Shown here: piece after piece, positions 1 through 8,010 of the stretch
Numbering within the stretch: position 1 is the first letter of the stretch
Layout: each line of letters starts with the position of its first letter
Assembly (NCBI RefSeq): GCF_900100385.1
Contig: NZ_FNFC01000017.1
Span: 1-62,026, forward strand
Direction of reading: 5' to 3'
DNA length: 62,026 nt
Origin: Halovenus aranensis
GTDB lineage: Archaea > Halobacteriota > Halobacteria > Halobacteriales > Haloarculaceae
Made by a program: the position numbers and the translations under genes
The notes under the pieces: generated by a model
The model's database searches: none
What the model saw: the letters and a program-made list of their open reading frames with translations, nothing else
Told to the model about the DNA's origin: nothing

Positions 1-241
1 CAAACTGCTCGGTGAGATGTCCCCGGACGGTATTGGCGTGTGGCGAGTCGCCGGTCGTTTCGCAGACGTGGTTGATTGAGGTCCCGCCGGCGCTGGCGCC
101 GGCGAGGACCTCGTACAACGTCTCTGTCGTGACCTTGACGTCATCACCGAGGTCTATCGCAAGCTCTTCGTCGAGGCTGTTGACGACAAAATTAAGCAGG
201 TGCTCTTCCTCTATTTCGCTGTCTGCTTCGGGTTGTTGCAC
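1..241 (-). CDS. ISH3-like insertion sequence transposase, N-terminal part (cut by window edge)
   Basis: Reading the minus strand from a GTG at 241 gives about 80 residues beginning VQQPEADSEI and continuing with HLLNFVVNSLDEE and LAGASAGGTS, then NTVRGHL. This matches my memory of the conserved start of haloarchaeal ISH3-family (IS4-like, DDE) transposases, which open with a short acidic leader, then LLNFLVN-LDEE, an EDIYEVL-type helix and a GTSV motif. The catalytic DDE part would lie beyond the left edge. The frame stays open upstream of the GTG only to about 256, so the start is fairly constrained. A GGGAGG stretch sits too close to the GTG to be an ideal ribosome site. Whether the element is complete cannot be judged. 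Confidence 0.75.
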   Translation of the reverse strand, partial: MQQPEADSEIEEEHLLNFVVNSLDEELAIDLGDDVKVTTETLYEVLAGASAGGTSINHVCETTGDSPHANTVRGHLTEQF

Positions 242-280
242 ATCCTCCCAAAGCAGACACTTCCTCTAACCCGATGTGAT

Positions 281-313
281 CGACTGATACTCGGTGTCCG
301 AGTATATCAGTCG
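281..313. repeat. long imperfect hairpin next to the transposase start
   Basis: CGACTGATA then CTCGG, a TGT loop, CCGAG, a 2-nt bulge (TA) and TATCAGTCG: 14 paired bases with one bulge. It lies about 40 bp outside the transposase start. It could be part of an IS end, a transcription stop protecting the transposase from read-through, or an operator. The pairing is read directly; the role is unknown. Confidence 0.7.
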
Positions 314-412
314 TTGGTAATACGGTTTTGTTATTCAGAAATCTGCCTGTAATGAAGCTGTCTACAGGTTTATTTCAGGATGAATCGTGAATAAAACTTC
401 TGTGTTACGATC

Positions 413-426
413 TAGTGATATCACTA
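413..426. promoter_or_regulatory. perfect 14-bp palindrome TAGTGATATCACTA
   Basis: A perfect dyad of 14 bases in the AT-rich gap, 60 bp before the rhomboid start. It could be an operator for the rhomboid gene or mark an IS boundary. No function can be assigned from sequence alone. Confidence 0.5.
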
Positions 427-485
427 ACTGATCCTTATTGAACCTGTGTAGAATCATGGATATCTAATGAAACAGCGGGTAGCTA

Positions 486-2249
486 GTGAACTCGTCGCAC
501 GGCAGCGACGGTTTGTCTAGACACTATCGGGCCACTGGTGCGGTGATATTTATTACCATTCCCGCCTTGACTCTACTCGTGTCAGCGTATCCCGCCCTGC
601 TCTCGTCCGAGGCTGTTACACTGATAGAACAGGCTAGCTTGGCACTGCTCGTGGGGGCACTCGTCCTCTCGTATCTCGTGATTTATCGCGTCGGTGAGCG
701 CCAGTCGCCGTTCGTGCGGCTGCGAAAGCGATTCGTGGTCGGTGTCCCGTGGGGAACTGTTCTCGCTGTCGCCTGCGTCTACGTCGTCTATCACGTCGTC
801 CAGGGGGCCGGTAACCCCGGGGGACCGAACGTTATCGGCTTTCGTTCTTGGTCGCTGTGGTATCCCGAAAGCATCGTGTTCGCGTGGCTTTCACATGCGA
901 GTAGCTCGCACCTTACCGGAAACGTACTCGCGACGCTCGTTTTCGGGAGTATCGCCGAGTATGCCTGGAGCCACTACCCGACGGTGACCGGCCAGCACTC
1001 GTTCTCGTCTTTGCGAACCAATCCCTTCGCTCGTATCGCGATGTTCATCGTCGGACTCTCTCTGGTCGGTATCGCGGGCTCTCTCTTCGTTCCCGGCGCG
1101 ATAATTGGCTTTTCTGGAGTCGTCTTCGCACTTGCGGGGTTCGCAATCGTCACCCGGCCACTGGTGACAGTAGGCGGTATCCTTGGGCTAGACGGCTTAG
1201 ATTTGGTCTACAGCGGCTTTCAGAGCCCGGTCGGATTTGCCGAAGCCAGGCCCGAGTTTACGTTTCCATACTGGGCCGATACGGCACTACAGGGGCACCT
1301 TTTCGGCCTGGTCCTCGGGGTATTGCTCGCGGTGTGGGTCGTACGGAGGAGAAGCAGGTCACCGAACGTCGGGCACGTCTGGTTTGCGGCGCTCGTCTTC
1401 GCTGTGACGCGGTCGATGTGGACGATTTTCTGGTTTCTCAGCGATACGGAGTTCGTCCTGTTCAGAGGACTCGGTGCGGCGTCGGTCGCAGTGTTGGCAT
1501 CGGTCATTGCCGTCGCGAGTCTCTCTGACGGTCGCCCGCTACTACAAGACAGAATCGAGATTCAGGCCAGGACAGTTGGTGTTGTCATCCTCGTTGGTAT
1601 CGCGGTCCTCGTCGCACTCGCGGGCGTGCCGTACAATCTCGCCGACGTTTCACCCGGTGAGGAGGCTAGCGACGGTATCGAAATCGACGGTTACACCGTC
1701 ACCTACGCCGAGAACGTCGAAGACCAGTACACAGCTCTCGACCTGCCCGTCGTCGGAGACGCGCTCTCTGTCGAGACCAGCGGCGTCATCGTCACGAGCG
1801 ACGAGCGCAACGTCTGGTCACTCGAAACACCCCGTGACGAGTTGGCCCTGAACGGCTTTTCGGTCGTCGTCGTCGGCGACACGACCTGGCGCGAGGTCGT
1901 CCTCGTGAATCACACACAGTGGCAACTTGCTGGTGGGAATACCACCTACAAAGTCTACGGACAGCACTGGGGCGAGATGGACGACCAGCGACTTCTCTTT
2001 TCTGCACCGCTGGGCGAGGGACAGCCGACAATCAACGGACAGCGATTTGGCATCGTTCCCTCGAAGAGGTTCTACGATATCGCAGTTCTCGACGCGAACG
2101 GAACCCGAAAGCAGGTTAGAGTCCCCGCTCACAACGAAAGTGTCGAACTTGGGGGTGTAACGTTTACGCGAACCGATAACACGCTCGTCGCACGACACAA
2201 TCGAACGGAGCTCCTGTTTGCCGAGTACCGAACCGAGCGAGAGCAGTGA
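486..2249 (+). CDS. rhomboid-family intramembrane serine protease with C-terminal ectodomain
   Basis: A 587-residue polytopic membrane protein. Rhomboid signatures are in place: H142-LTG-N146 in the second core helix, the catalytic GFSG with S210, and the partner histidine H271 in a QGH-F-G motif of the last core helix. Known rhomboids cleave substrates within the membrane using a Ser-His dyad. After a further membrane helix (about 362-382) comes an unusual tail of about 200 residues with five N-X-S/T sequons (N475, N485, N538, N550, N572), suggesting a glycosylated domain outside the cell. The start is GTG at 486; a later GTG before the first helix is also possible. It stands alone, between the IS and dph2. 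Confidence 0.85.
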   Translation: MNSSHGSDGLSRHYRATGAVIFITIPALTLLVSAYPALLSSEAVTLIEQASLALLVGALVLSYLVIYRVGERQSPFVRLRKRFVVGVPWGTVLAVACVYVVYHVVQGAGNPGGPNVIGFRSWSLWYPESIVFAWLSHASSSHLTGNVLATLVFGSIAEYAWSHYPTVTGQHSFSSLRTNPFARIAMFIVGLSLVGIAGSLFVPGAIIGFSGVVFALAGFAIVTRPLVTVGGILGLDGLDLVYSGFQSPVGFAEARPEFTFPYWADTALQGHLFGLVLGVLLAVWVVRRRSRSPNVGHVWFAALVFAVTRSMWTIFWFLSDTEFVLFRGLGAASVAVLASVIAVASLSDGRPLLQDRIEIQARTVGVVILVGIAVLVALAGVPYNLADVSPGEEASDGIEIDGYTVTYAENVEDQYTALDLPVVGDALSVETSGVIVTSDERNVWSLETPRDELALNGFSVVVVGDTTWREVVLVNHTQWQLAGGNTTYKVYGQHWGEMDDQRLLFSAPLGEGQPTINGQRFGIVPSKRFYDIAVLDANGTRKQVRVPAHNESVELGGVTFTRTDNTLVARHNRTELLFAEYRTEREQ

Positions 2250-2317
2250 GCTCCCTGGCGGTCACCCCTCACGCCGAAACGCCGCTGTTATACGCCCACA
2301 CTGGGTAGTAGGTTGCA

Positions 2318-3373
2318 ATGAGTCAGCCATCTGACGACCGACCGGACGGCGACCTCCGCAACACCGGCATGTCGCTCAAACACGACAGGGAATGGGATTA
2401 CGAGCTCGACCGCATCGTCGAGGCAGTCCAAGAACGTGACGCAGAGACCGTCGGATTGCAGTTCCCCGAGGGACTCAAACGCCGGGGCCCCGGCGTCGCC
2501 GACGACCTCCGGGAATCGCTGCCAGACGGTGTTTCCGTGATGATTTCGGGCCAGCCGTGTTACGGTGCCTGCGACCTCGATACCTATCTGATGAAACGGA
2601 CCGACGTATTCGTTCACTTCGGCCACTCTCCGATGAAAGATTCGGACAAGATTCTCTACGTCCCGCTGTTCTCGAATGTCGATGTCTTCCCGATTATCAA
2701 GGAGGCAATCGACGACCAGCTCGCCGCTCCCGAGGACGACCCCGACGTTGGACTCGTGACGACGGCACAGCACATGAACAAGTTCGAGGAGATGCGCGAG
2801 TTCCTCGAAGACGAGGGATACAACGTTCACACGCGGCGCGGCGACGAGCGCCTGACAAACGAAGGACAGGTGTTGGGCTGTAACTACGAGTCCGCCGACA
2901 TCGACGCAGAGCAGGTGCTGTATGTCGGTGGCGGGAAATTCCATCCGCTCGGACTGGCGATGGAACACCAGGAGAAAAACGTCGTCATCGCTGACCCAGT
3001 CAACAACGCAGTCACCATCGCAGACGCAGAACAGTTCCTGAAAGAGCGGTACGCTGCGGTCCATAAGGCGATGGACGCCGAATCATGGGGCGTCATCTTC
3101 TGTACCAAGATTGGACAGGGGCGCTGGGAGACAGCCCAGGAAATCGTCGACAACAACGAGAACGCCTACCTCATCACGATGGACGAGGTAACCCCGGACC
3201 GGTTGTTGAACTTCGGGATGGACGCCTACGTCAACACGGGCTGTCCGCGAATCACCACGGACGACGGCCCGCAGTTCCACGCGCCGATGCTCACGCCCGG
3301 CGAGTACAAAATCGCTATCGGCGAGAAGCCGCTTGACGAACTCGAGTTCGACACCTTCCACGGCACCTGGTAG
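2318..3373 (+). CDS. dph2: diphthamide biosynthesis enzyme Dph2 (3-amino-3-carboxypropyl transfer to EF-2 histidine)
   Basis: A 351-residue protein of the Dph1/Dph2 family, which uses an unusual radical-SAM [4Fe-4S] chemistry to attach the 3-amino-3-carboxypropyl group of S-adenosylmethionine to a histidine of elongation factor 2. Three spaced cysteines expected for the cluster are visible: CYGAC (C85 most likely), LGCNYE (C188) and NTGCPRI (C309), with intervals close to those I recall for the archaeal enzyme. The conserved QFPEGL near residue 50 also fits. It is 10 bp upstream of the methyltransferase gene, so the two are probably co-transcribed. A TATA-like GTTATAC lies about 25 nt before the ATG. 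Confidence 0.92.
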   Translation: MSQPSDDRPDGDLRNTGMSLKHDREWDYELDRIVEAVQERDAETVGLQFPEGLKRRGPGVADDLRESLPDGVSVMISGQPCYGACDLDTYLMKRTDVFVHFGHSPMKDSDKILYVPLFSNVDVFPIIKEAIDDQLAAPEDDPDVGLVTTAQHMNKFEEMREFLEDEGYNVHTRRGDERLTNEGQVLGCNYESADIDAEQVLYVGGGKFHPLGLAMEHQEKNVVIADPVNNAVTIADAEQFLKERYAAVHKAMDAESWGVIFCTKIGQGRWETAQEIVDNNENAYLITMDEVTPDRLLNFGMDAYVNTGCPRITTDDGPQFHAPMLTPGEYKIAIGEKPLDELEFDTFHGTW

Positions 3374-3382
3374 GCCTGTGGT

Positions 3383-4003
3383 ATGACGGGCAAACGCGAG
3401 CTTGCAAGACAGCTCTCGCAGGTGGCCGGTTTCGAGAATCCAGCCGCCGCCCTCGAACAGTACGCTACGCCAGCAGCAATTGCTGCCACGCTCGTCCACA
3501 CTGCCGGCTTACACGACGATATCGGCACCAGACTGGTCGTCGACCTGGGCTGTGGGACCGGGATGCTCGCGCTCGCGAGTGCGGTTGCCGGTGCCGCTGA
3601 GGTGGTCGGCATCGATATTGACCCCGATGCACTCGCGGTCGCCCGGGACAACGAGCGAGCGGTCGGCCCGGAGACGGCTGTCTCCTGGGTTCGAGGAGAG
3701 ATTCCCCGCGTACCGTTTGCCCCCACTCGTGACGTGACGGTGCTGATGAATCCGCCTTTTGGCGCACAGTCCGGCAACGAACACGCCGACAGGGCGTTTC
3801 TGGAAACGGCTGCTTCTCTCGCTGTGGTTTCGTACTCGATTCACAACGCAGGCAGTGCGGCCTTCGTCGAGTCGTACGCGACCGACCACGGGGGCGAGGT
3901 GACACACGCCTTCGAGGCAACCTTCGAGTTACCCAGAACCTTCGACTTTCACGACCACGACTCGCGCAGTATCGACGCCGAGGTTTTCCGCATCTCGTGG
4001 TGA
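3383..4003 (+). CDS. METTL5-type N6-adenine methyltransferase (probably rRNA)
   Basis: A 206-residue class I SAM-dependent methyltransferase. Motif I DLGCGTG is followed by GIDIDPDA (acidic motif II) and the NPPFGAQ signature of N6-adenine methyltransferases. The length, and the NPPF followed by H-A-D-R-AFL, match archaeal homologues of METTL5, which modifies 18S rRNA in eukaryotes. In archaea the rRNA substrate is inferred. It is the second gene after dph2, so this unit modifies the translation apparatus. Its stop codon is 2 bp from that of mutL, which converges on it. Confidence 0.8.
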   Translation: MTGKRELARQLSQVAGFENPAAALEQYATPAAIAATLVHTAGLHDDIGTRLVVDLGCGTGMLALASAVAGAAEVVGIDIDPDALAVARDNERAVGPETAVSWVRGEIPRVPFAPTRDVTVLMNPPFGAQSGNEHADRAFLETAASLAVVSYSIHNAGSAAFVESYATDHGGEVTHAFEATFELPRTFDFHDHDSRSIDAEVFRISW

Positions 4004-4005
4004 GT

Positions 4006-5997
4006 TCACTGGTGGCCCGGGTAGTCCCGCTCGAACCGGTTTTCGATTTCCTCGGTGTCGAACTCGACGACGACGGGCCGCCCGTGGGGGCAGGCGTAGG
4101 GGTTCTCACAGGAATCGAGCCGCGCGAGCAGGTCCACGACAGAGCCTTCGGTCAGCGACGTGTTCCCGGTAATCGAGGGGTAACACGCCAGGTCGGCGAG
4201 CAGGTCGTCGACCGCAGCCTCGACGGTGTCGGCCGCGCGTTTCCGACCCTGGACGAACTCTGAGAGCACGTCACGAATCAGTGCCGGGCCGGCGCTCCCG
4301 GCGACCATCGTCGGCACGGTCTGTACTTCGACGGTCCTGTCGCCGACGAGACGCGCCCGGAATCCCAGCCGTGCCAACGCATCCGTGTGAGAGTCGAACA
4401 GCTCGGCCTCTCGGGCCGTCAGTTCGAGCTCGACGGGTTCGGCCAGCGCCTGTGTCGTCGTTTCGCCGCTGAAGTCCTCTCTGAGCCGTTCGTAGTTGAT
4501 GCGTTCGTCCGCCGCGTGCTGGTCGACGAGAACGAGACCGTCTGTCGTCTCGGCGACGATGTACGTCTCCTGGTACTGGCCGAGGACGCGCATCGAGGGC
4601 AGACTTTCGAATTGTTCTGTCTCTGTCGATGCCGTGAGACGCGACTGTGTCCCGGTGTCCTGGAACTTGCGTCGGTCGTCGTCTCGCTCAGATGTGTCGT
4701 TCGAGGCAATTTCCTCAGTGTCCGAGGACCCCTGGGACCTGGTATCGGTACTGTCGCCCGCCGCCGACGGCCCGGCCTCGATGCTCGTCGACGCTCCCGT
4801 CTCTGAGTTGTCGCCTCGGCGGCTCGTGGTTCTCTGCTGTCGGTCTGGCTCGTCGGGGCCGTCGTCTCGACGGCTCGTGATGTTCTGCTGTGTTTCGGGC
4901 TCGTCGGTCTCCGGTTCGGTCGTGTCCGGCTGAATCTCGGTCTGGTCGGGCGCGGACCGACCGCGCGGGGCCGAGGTGCGGACGAGCCCCTCCTCCAGCA
5001 GGGCCTGCTCGACTGCATGCTCGACCTGCTTTTTGACCGCGGCCTCGTCAGCAAATCGGACCTCCATCTTGCGGGGATGGACGTTCACGTCGACAGTTGC
5101 GGGGTCGACTTCCAGAAAGAGGACGGCAAAGGGATAGCGGTCCGGCGCGAGTTGGGTGTCGTAGGCGTCGACGACCGCCTCGCGAGCGACGCTCGCGGTC
5201 ACGTACCGGCCGTTGACGAACGTCGAGAGGTACTCCCGCGATGCCCGGTTCGTCTCCGGGTGACTCACGAGTCCACGCACCGAATCCAGCGGCCCGTCCG
5301 GGATATCCTCCCCCGAGACGGTCCGCATCGCCTGGGCCACCTCGCGGCCGTAGACCGCCATGACCGTCTCCTGTAAGTCGCCACTCCCGGTCGTGGCGAA
5401 CGTCTCCCTGTCGTCGTGTTCCAGCGTGACGGCTACGTCGGGGTTCGCCAGGGCGTAGCTCGTCGTGACCGTGTTGACGTGGTCGAACTCGGTCGAGGGC
5501 TGTTTGAGATACTTCTGGCGGGCGGGCACGTTGTAGAACAGGTCGTCAACTTCGACTGTCGTTCCCGACGGGTGGCCCGCGGGCCGCACGTCTGTCACGT
5601 TACCGCCAGCGACGGTGAGCTCGGTCGCCTCGCCCCCGGCCCTCGGTCTCGTGGTAATGGTTAGCCGCGAGACGGCCCCGATTGCGTGGAGTGCTTCCCC
5701 TCTGAACCCGAGCGTGGCGACGCCGGATTCGAGGTCGTCGATATCTGCTATCTTGCTCGTCGTGTGTTCGTCGACCGCGCGTTCGAGTTCGCCTCGGGCC
5801 ATGCCGACGCCGTCGTCGCGGACCCTGATGCCGTCGATACCCCCGTTTTCGACGGCGACGGTCACCCTAGAGGCGTCAGCGTCGATGCTGTTCTCGATGA
5901 GTTCTTTAACCGCCGACGCCGGTCGCTCGACGACTTCACCCGCAGCGATGCGTTCGACCGTCTGTGGGTCGAGTTCCCGTATCTCCGAGGCCGTCAT
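4006..5997 (-). CDS. mutL: DNA mismatch repair endonuclease MutL
   Basis: A 663-residue MutL. The N-terminal GHKL ATPase has ELIENSIDAD, DDGVGM and LGFRGEAL; a transducer domain follows, then an acidic, low-complexity linker of about 130 residues. The C-terminal domain carries the metal-binding endonuclease motif DQHAADERINYE (about 492-503), matching DQHA-X2-E-X4-E, and a CPHGRP motif (about 636-641). This predicts a nicking MutL rather than the E. coli type that lacks the nuclease. No mutS is present in the window. The gene is divergent from the FKBP gene, with a 78-bp shared promoter region. Confidence 0.95.
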   Translation of the reverse strand: MTASEIRELDPQTVERIAAGEVVERPASAVKELIENSIDADASRVTVAVENGGIDGIRVRDDGVGMARGELERAVDEHTTSKIADIDDLESGVATLGFRGEALHAIGAVSRLTITTRPRAGGEATELTVAGGNVTDVRPAGHPSGTTVEVDDLFYNVPARQKYLKQPSTEFDHVNTVTTSYALANPDVAVTLEHDDRETFATTGSGDLQETVMAVYGREVAQAMRTVSGEDIPDGPLDSVRGLVSHPETNRASREYLSTFVNGRYVTASVAREAVVDAYDTQLAPDRYPFAVLFLEVDPATVDVNVHPRKMEVRFADEAAVKKQVEHAVEQALLEEGLVRTSAPRGRSAPDQTEIQPDTTEPETDEPETQQNITSRRDDGPDEPDRQQRTTSRRGDNSETGASTSIEAGPSAAGDSTDTRSQGSSDTEEIASNDTSERDDDRRKFQDTGTQSRLTASTETEQFESLPSMRVLGQYQETYIVAETTDGLVLVDQHAADERINYERLREDFSGETTTQALAEPVELELTAREAELFDSHTDALARLGFRARLVGDRTVEVQTVPTMVAGSAGPALIRDVLSEFVQGRKRAADTVEAAVDDLLADLACYPSITGNTSLTEGSVVDLLARLDSCENPYACPHGRPVVVEFDTEEIENRFERDYPGHQ

Positions 5998-6075
5998 CTA
6001 CGCGTTCGTACCGGAGCGAGCAACTTCACTCCAGCGACCGACAGCCTAAGGGAGCCCCGTCTCCGACTGTGTGGT

Positions 6076-6546
6076 ATGCCAATCAGTGAAGGCGATTCGG
6101 TCACGATATCGTACGTCGGTCGACTCGAGGACGGCACCGTCTTCGATACTTCTGACGAGGAACTGGCCCGTGAGGCCGGCGTCGACGAGGAGTACCCCGA
6201 ACGAAGCTTCAAGCCGCTTGAGGTAAAGCTTGGGAGCGACCGCGTCATCGAGGGACTCGCGGAGGAACTGGTCGGAATGGAGGTCGGCGAGGAGAAGACG
6301 ATTACGATTCCCCCGGAGAAGGCCTACGGCCCACACACAGAGGACCGCGTTGCGGAGTACGACAGAGCGGACTTCGACGAGATGATAGGCGACCGCGAAC
6401 TCGCTGAAGGCTTCGAAGTCGAAACCGAAGACGGGCTTCCCGGTGAAGTCGTCGACTTCGACGCCGGCAGTGTCACCGTCGATTTTAATCACGAACTCGC
6501 CGGCGAGACGCTCACGTTCGAAATCGAAGTGCTCGCAGTCGAGTAG
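6076..6546 (+). CDS. FKBP-type peptidyl-prolyl cis-trans isomerase
   Basis: A 156-residue protein starting MPISEGDSV. It has the FKBP fold motifs VTISYVGRLEDGTVFDTS, VIEGLAEEL-GM-VGE and PPEKAYG, and an insert from about residue 85 like the IF chaperone flap of archaeal and SlyD-type FKBPs. It should catalyse proline isomerisation and assist folding in the cytoplasm. The ATG at 6076 was chosen because FKBP homology begins there; the frame is open much further upstream, but that part is antisense to mutL. Its stop codon directly abuts the stop of the convergent lipoprotein gene with no spacer. Confidence 0.92.
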   Translation: MPISEGDSVTISYVGRLEDGTVFDTSDEELAREAGVDEEYPERSFKPLEVKLGSDRVIEGLAEELVGMEVGEEKTITIPPEKAYGPHTEDRVAEYDRADFDEMIGDRELAEGFEVETEDGLPGEVVDFDAGSVTVDFNHELAGETLTFEIEVLAVE

Positions 6547-7320
6547 CTACCGCATCCCCGGCGGCGGCCCGTCGTCGCCAGGGTCGTCGTCGGTCTCTAC
6601 GTCGAGACCGACCTCCTCGCGCTTTGTCTGTGCAGCCCGGACGCCACGGAGATAGTAGATAGCGCCGCCACCGCCGACGAGGAGCGCAACGGCACCAATC
6701 CCGCCGAACAGATAGAGGTCACGGACGAGGTAGTACCGAACTGCGATGCTCCCGCCGTCGATGTCGTCGTAGTACAGCGTCATCTGGTCGTTCTCGACGC
6801 TCGACTCGTCGGGGTCTGGACTCGTCCGTGAGAGAAGCGGGATGCCGACCCGACTGGAGTTCGAGAGCCGAACCTCGTGTGACCCCTCGGCCACGACGGG
6901 CACGCTCCACTGTTTTCCGCTTCTGGACTCTACCCAGGCGACGGTCCCGTTTCTCGCCGGAAGCTGGATCTCTGTCTCGTCAGAGCCTTTCTCTGCTGTC
7001 AGTCCGGGGTGTGTCGCGTTTACCACGGTGCCGTTGACGAACTGGAACTTGAGGTCGGCGACGGACACAGACTGGTCGCCGCGGAACGCGGTCGACTGTG
7101 ACACCGCTATCGAGGAGCGGTTCTGAGCGGCGACGACTGCGGCGAACGAATCAGAAGACACCGACAGGTCGTAGGTAGCGTTTGCCGTCGTGTTCCAGTC
7201 GTATTCCTGGTCGCCGAGCAGGTCGTCCTCGTCTATCTCGCCGCCACCGCCGAGTATCGAACACCCGGAAAGGAAGACGAGCGCCGCGAGTGCGACGATA
7301 GCGAGGACACGCCTGTTCAT
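6547..7320 (-). CDS. DUF5803-like membrane-anchored lipoprotein
   Basis: A 257-residue protein with a lipoprotein signal peptide (lipobox LSGC, Cys at about 20), an extracellular region with several N-X-S/T sequons, one membrane helix near residues 205-225 (LFGGIGAVALLVGGGG) and a short acidic cytoplasmic tail ending in PPPGMR. It resembles the haloarchaeal DUF5803 family, from memory. Its start overlaps the DUF2110 gene by 4 nt, and tfe lies just upstream, so it appears to be the last gene of a tfe operon. Function is unknown; two membrane attachments (lipid and helix) would leave the middle domain on the cell surface. Confidence 0.75.
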   Translation of the reverse strand: MNRRVLAIVALAALVFLSGCSILGGGGEIDEDDLLGDQEYDWNTTANATYDLSVSSDSFAAVVAAQNRSSIAVSQSTAFRGDQSVSVADLKFQFVNGTVVNATHPGLTAEKGSDETEIQLPARNGTVAWVESRSGKQWSVPVVAEGSHEVRLSNSSRVGIPLLSRTSPDPDESSVENDQMTLYYDDIDGGSIAVRYYLVRDLYLFGGIGAVALLVGGGGAIYYLRGVRAAQTKREEVGLDVETDDDPGDDGPPPGMR

Positions 7321-7982
7321 GGAACGACACAGAGCAGTTCCGCCCGGAGGTAGTCGCCGACGCTGGCGAGCAGTCCGGGGGGGTCCGTGTTCGGCTTGCA
7401 GACGATGCTCTGTTCGAGCAGGCCCAGTCGCTCCACCGTGACGATATCCTCCGCGTGGCCGGCCCGGTTGACGGTCGCGCGCACCTCTGCGCGGGTGGCG
7501 CTGTTGACGTTGAGCCGACCGTCACCACGCGTCCACTCGTAGAGGGTGTCCTGTGTTTCGGGCGCCAGACTCGGCGGGTCACCGTAGACAAAGTGCAACG
7601 GCGCGTGCTGGACGAGCCCGAACCGCGTCCGAATCTGCTCTGGCGTTCCCTGTCCGAGCCCTAACTCGTCACGGGGAATCCGGATTTCCCGACCCGCATC
7701 GAGAACGAAGCCGTCGTCGTCCCAGCCTTCGAGAGTGCCGACGTAGGTCTTGCCGTCCTCGAAGTGTGGCGTAATTTCTCCCCAACGAGAGCGCAGGAGA
7801 TTTCGCGCTGCAGTCGCGTCTGGTCCCTCGACTGTGACCGACGGGAACCCGTCGTCTCGCAGCCCGACATCGCTTTCGACATCGAGGTCGCCGATATCGT
7901 CGGCTATCATCGACGACAGCGAGTCGAGCGTCCGCTCGCGTGCCTCTCCGTCGACGTAACATTTGGTCGCCAGTACTACCAT
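7317..7982 (-). CDS. DUF2110 family protein (conserved partner of transcription factor E)
   Basis: A 221-residue soluble protein. The N-terminal half is alpha/beta with VTVEGPDATAARNLLR. The middle holds an IPRDELGLG-GTPEQIRTRFGLVQH segment and the C-terminal half a helix-hairpin-helix-like stretch LNVNSATRAEVRATVNRAGH before VERLGLLEQSIVC. This matches the archaeal DUF2110 family. It lies 28 bp downstream of tfe on the same strand and overlaps the lipoprotein gene by 4 nt. From memory the tfe-DUF2110 pairing recurs in archaea, which suggests a role with the transcription machinery. This is inference from context only. Confidence 0.8.
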   Translation of the reverse strand: MVVLATKCYVDGEARERTLDSLSSMIADDIGDLDVESDVGLRDDGFPSVTVEGPDATAARNLLRSRWGEITPHFEDGKTYVGTLEGWDDDGFVLDAGREIRIPRDELGLGQGTPEQIRTRFGLVQHAPLHFVYGDPPSLAPETQDTLYEWTRGDGRLNVNSATRAEVRATVNRAGHAEDIVTVERLGLLEQSIVCKPNTDPPGLLASVGDYLRAELLCVVP

Positions 7983-8010
7983 CGTCGGTGTGCCTCCAGT
8001 GTGTCAGCCA

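Larger units (their letters stand above)
242..485. other. AT-rich intergenic stretch upstream of the transposase, no gene seen
   Basis: No convincing coding frame is present. The stretch is clearly richer in A+T than its surroundings and probably contains the outer end of the insertion sequence plus the promoter of the rhomboid gene that follows. It holds a long imperfect hairpin (281-313), a perfect 14-bp palindrome (413-426) and a short inverted repeat CCTGTA/TACAGG (346-351 and 363-368). I could not locate the terminal inverted repeat or target duplication, because the other end of the element is outside the window. Confidence 0.6.

Noticed and set aside
12-269. Plus-strand open frame of 85 codons at the left edge
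   Set aside because: It lies antisense to the transposase frame, which has a clear family match; the plus-strand product is Ser/Arg-rich without homology.
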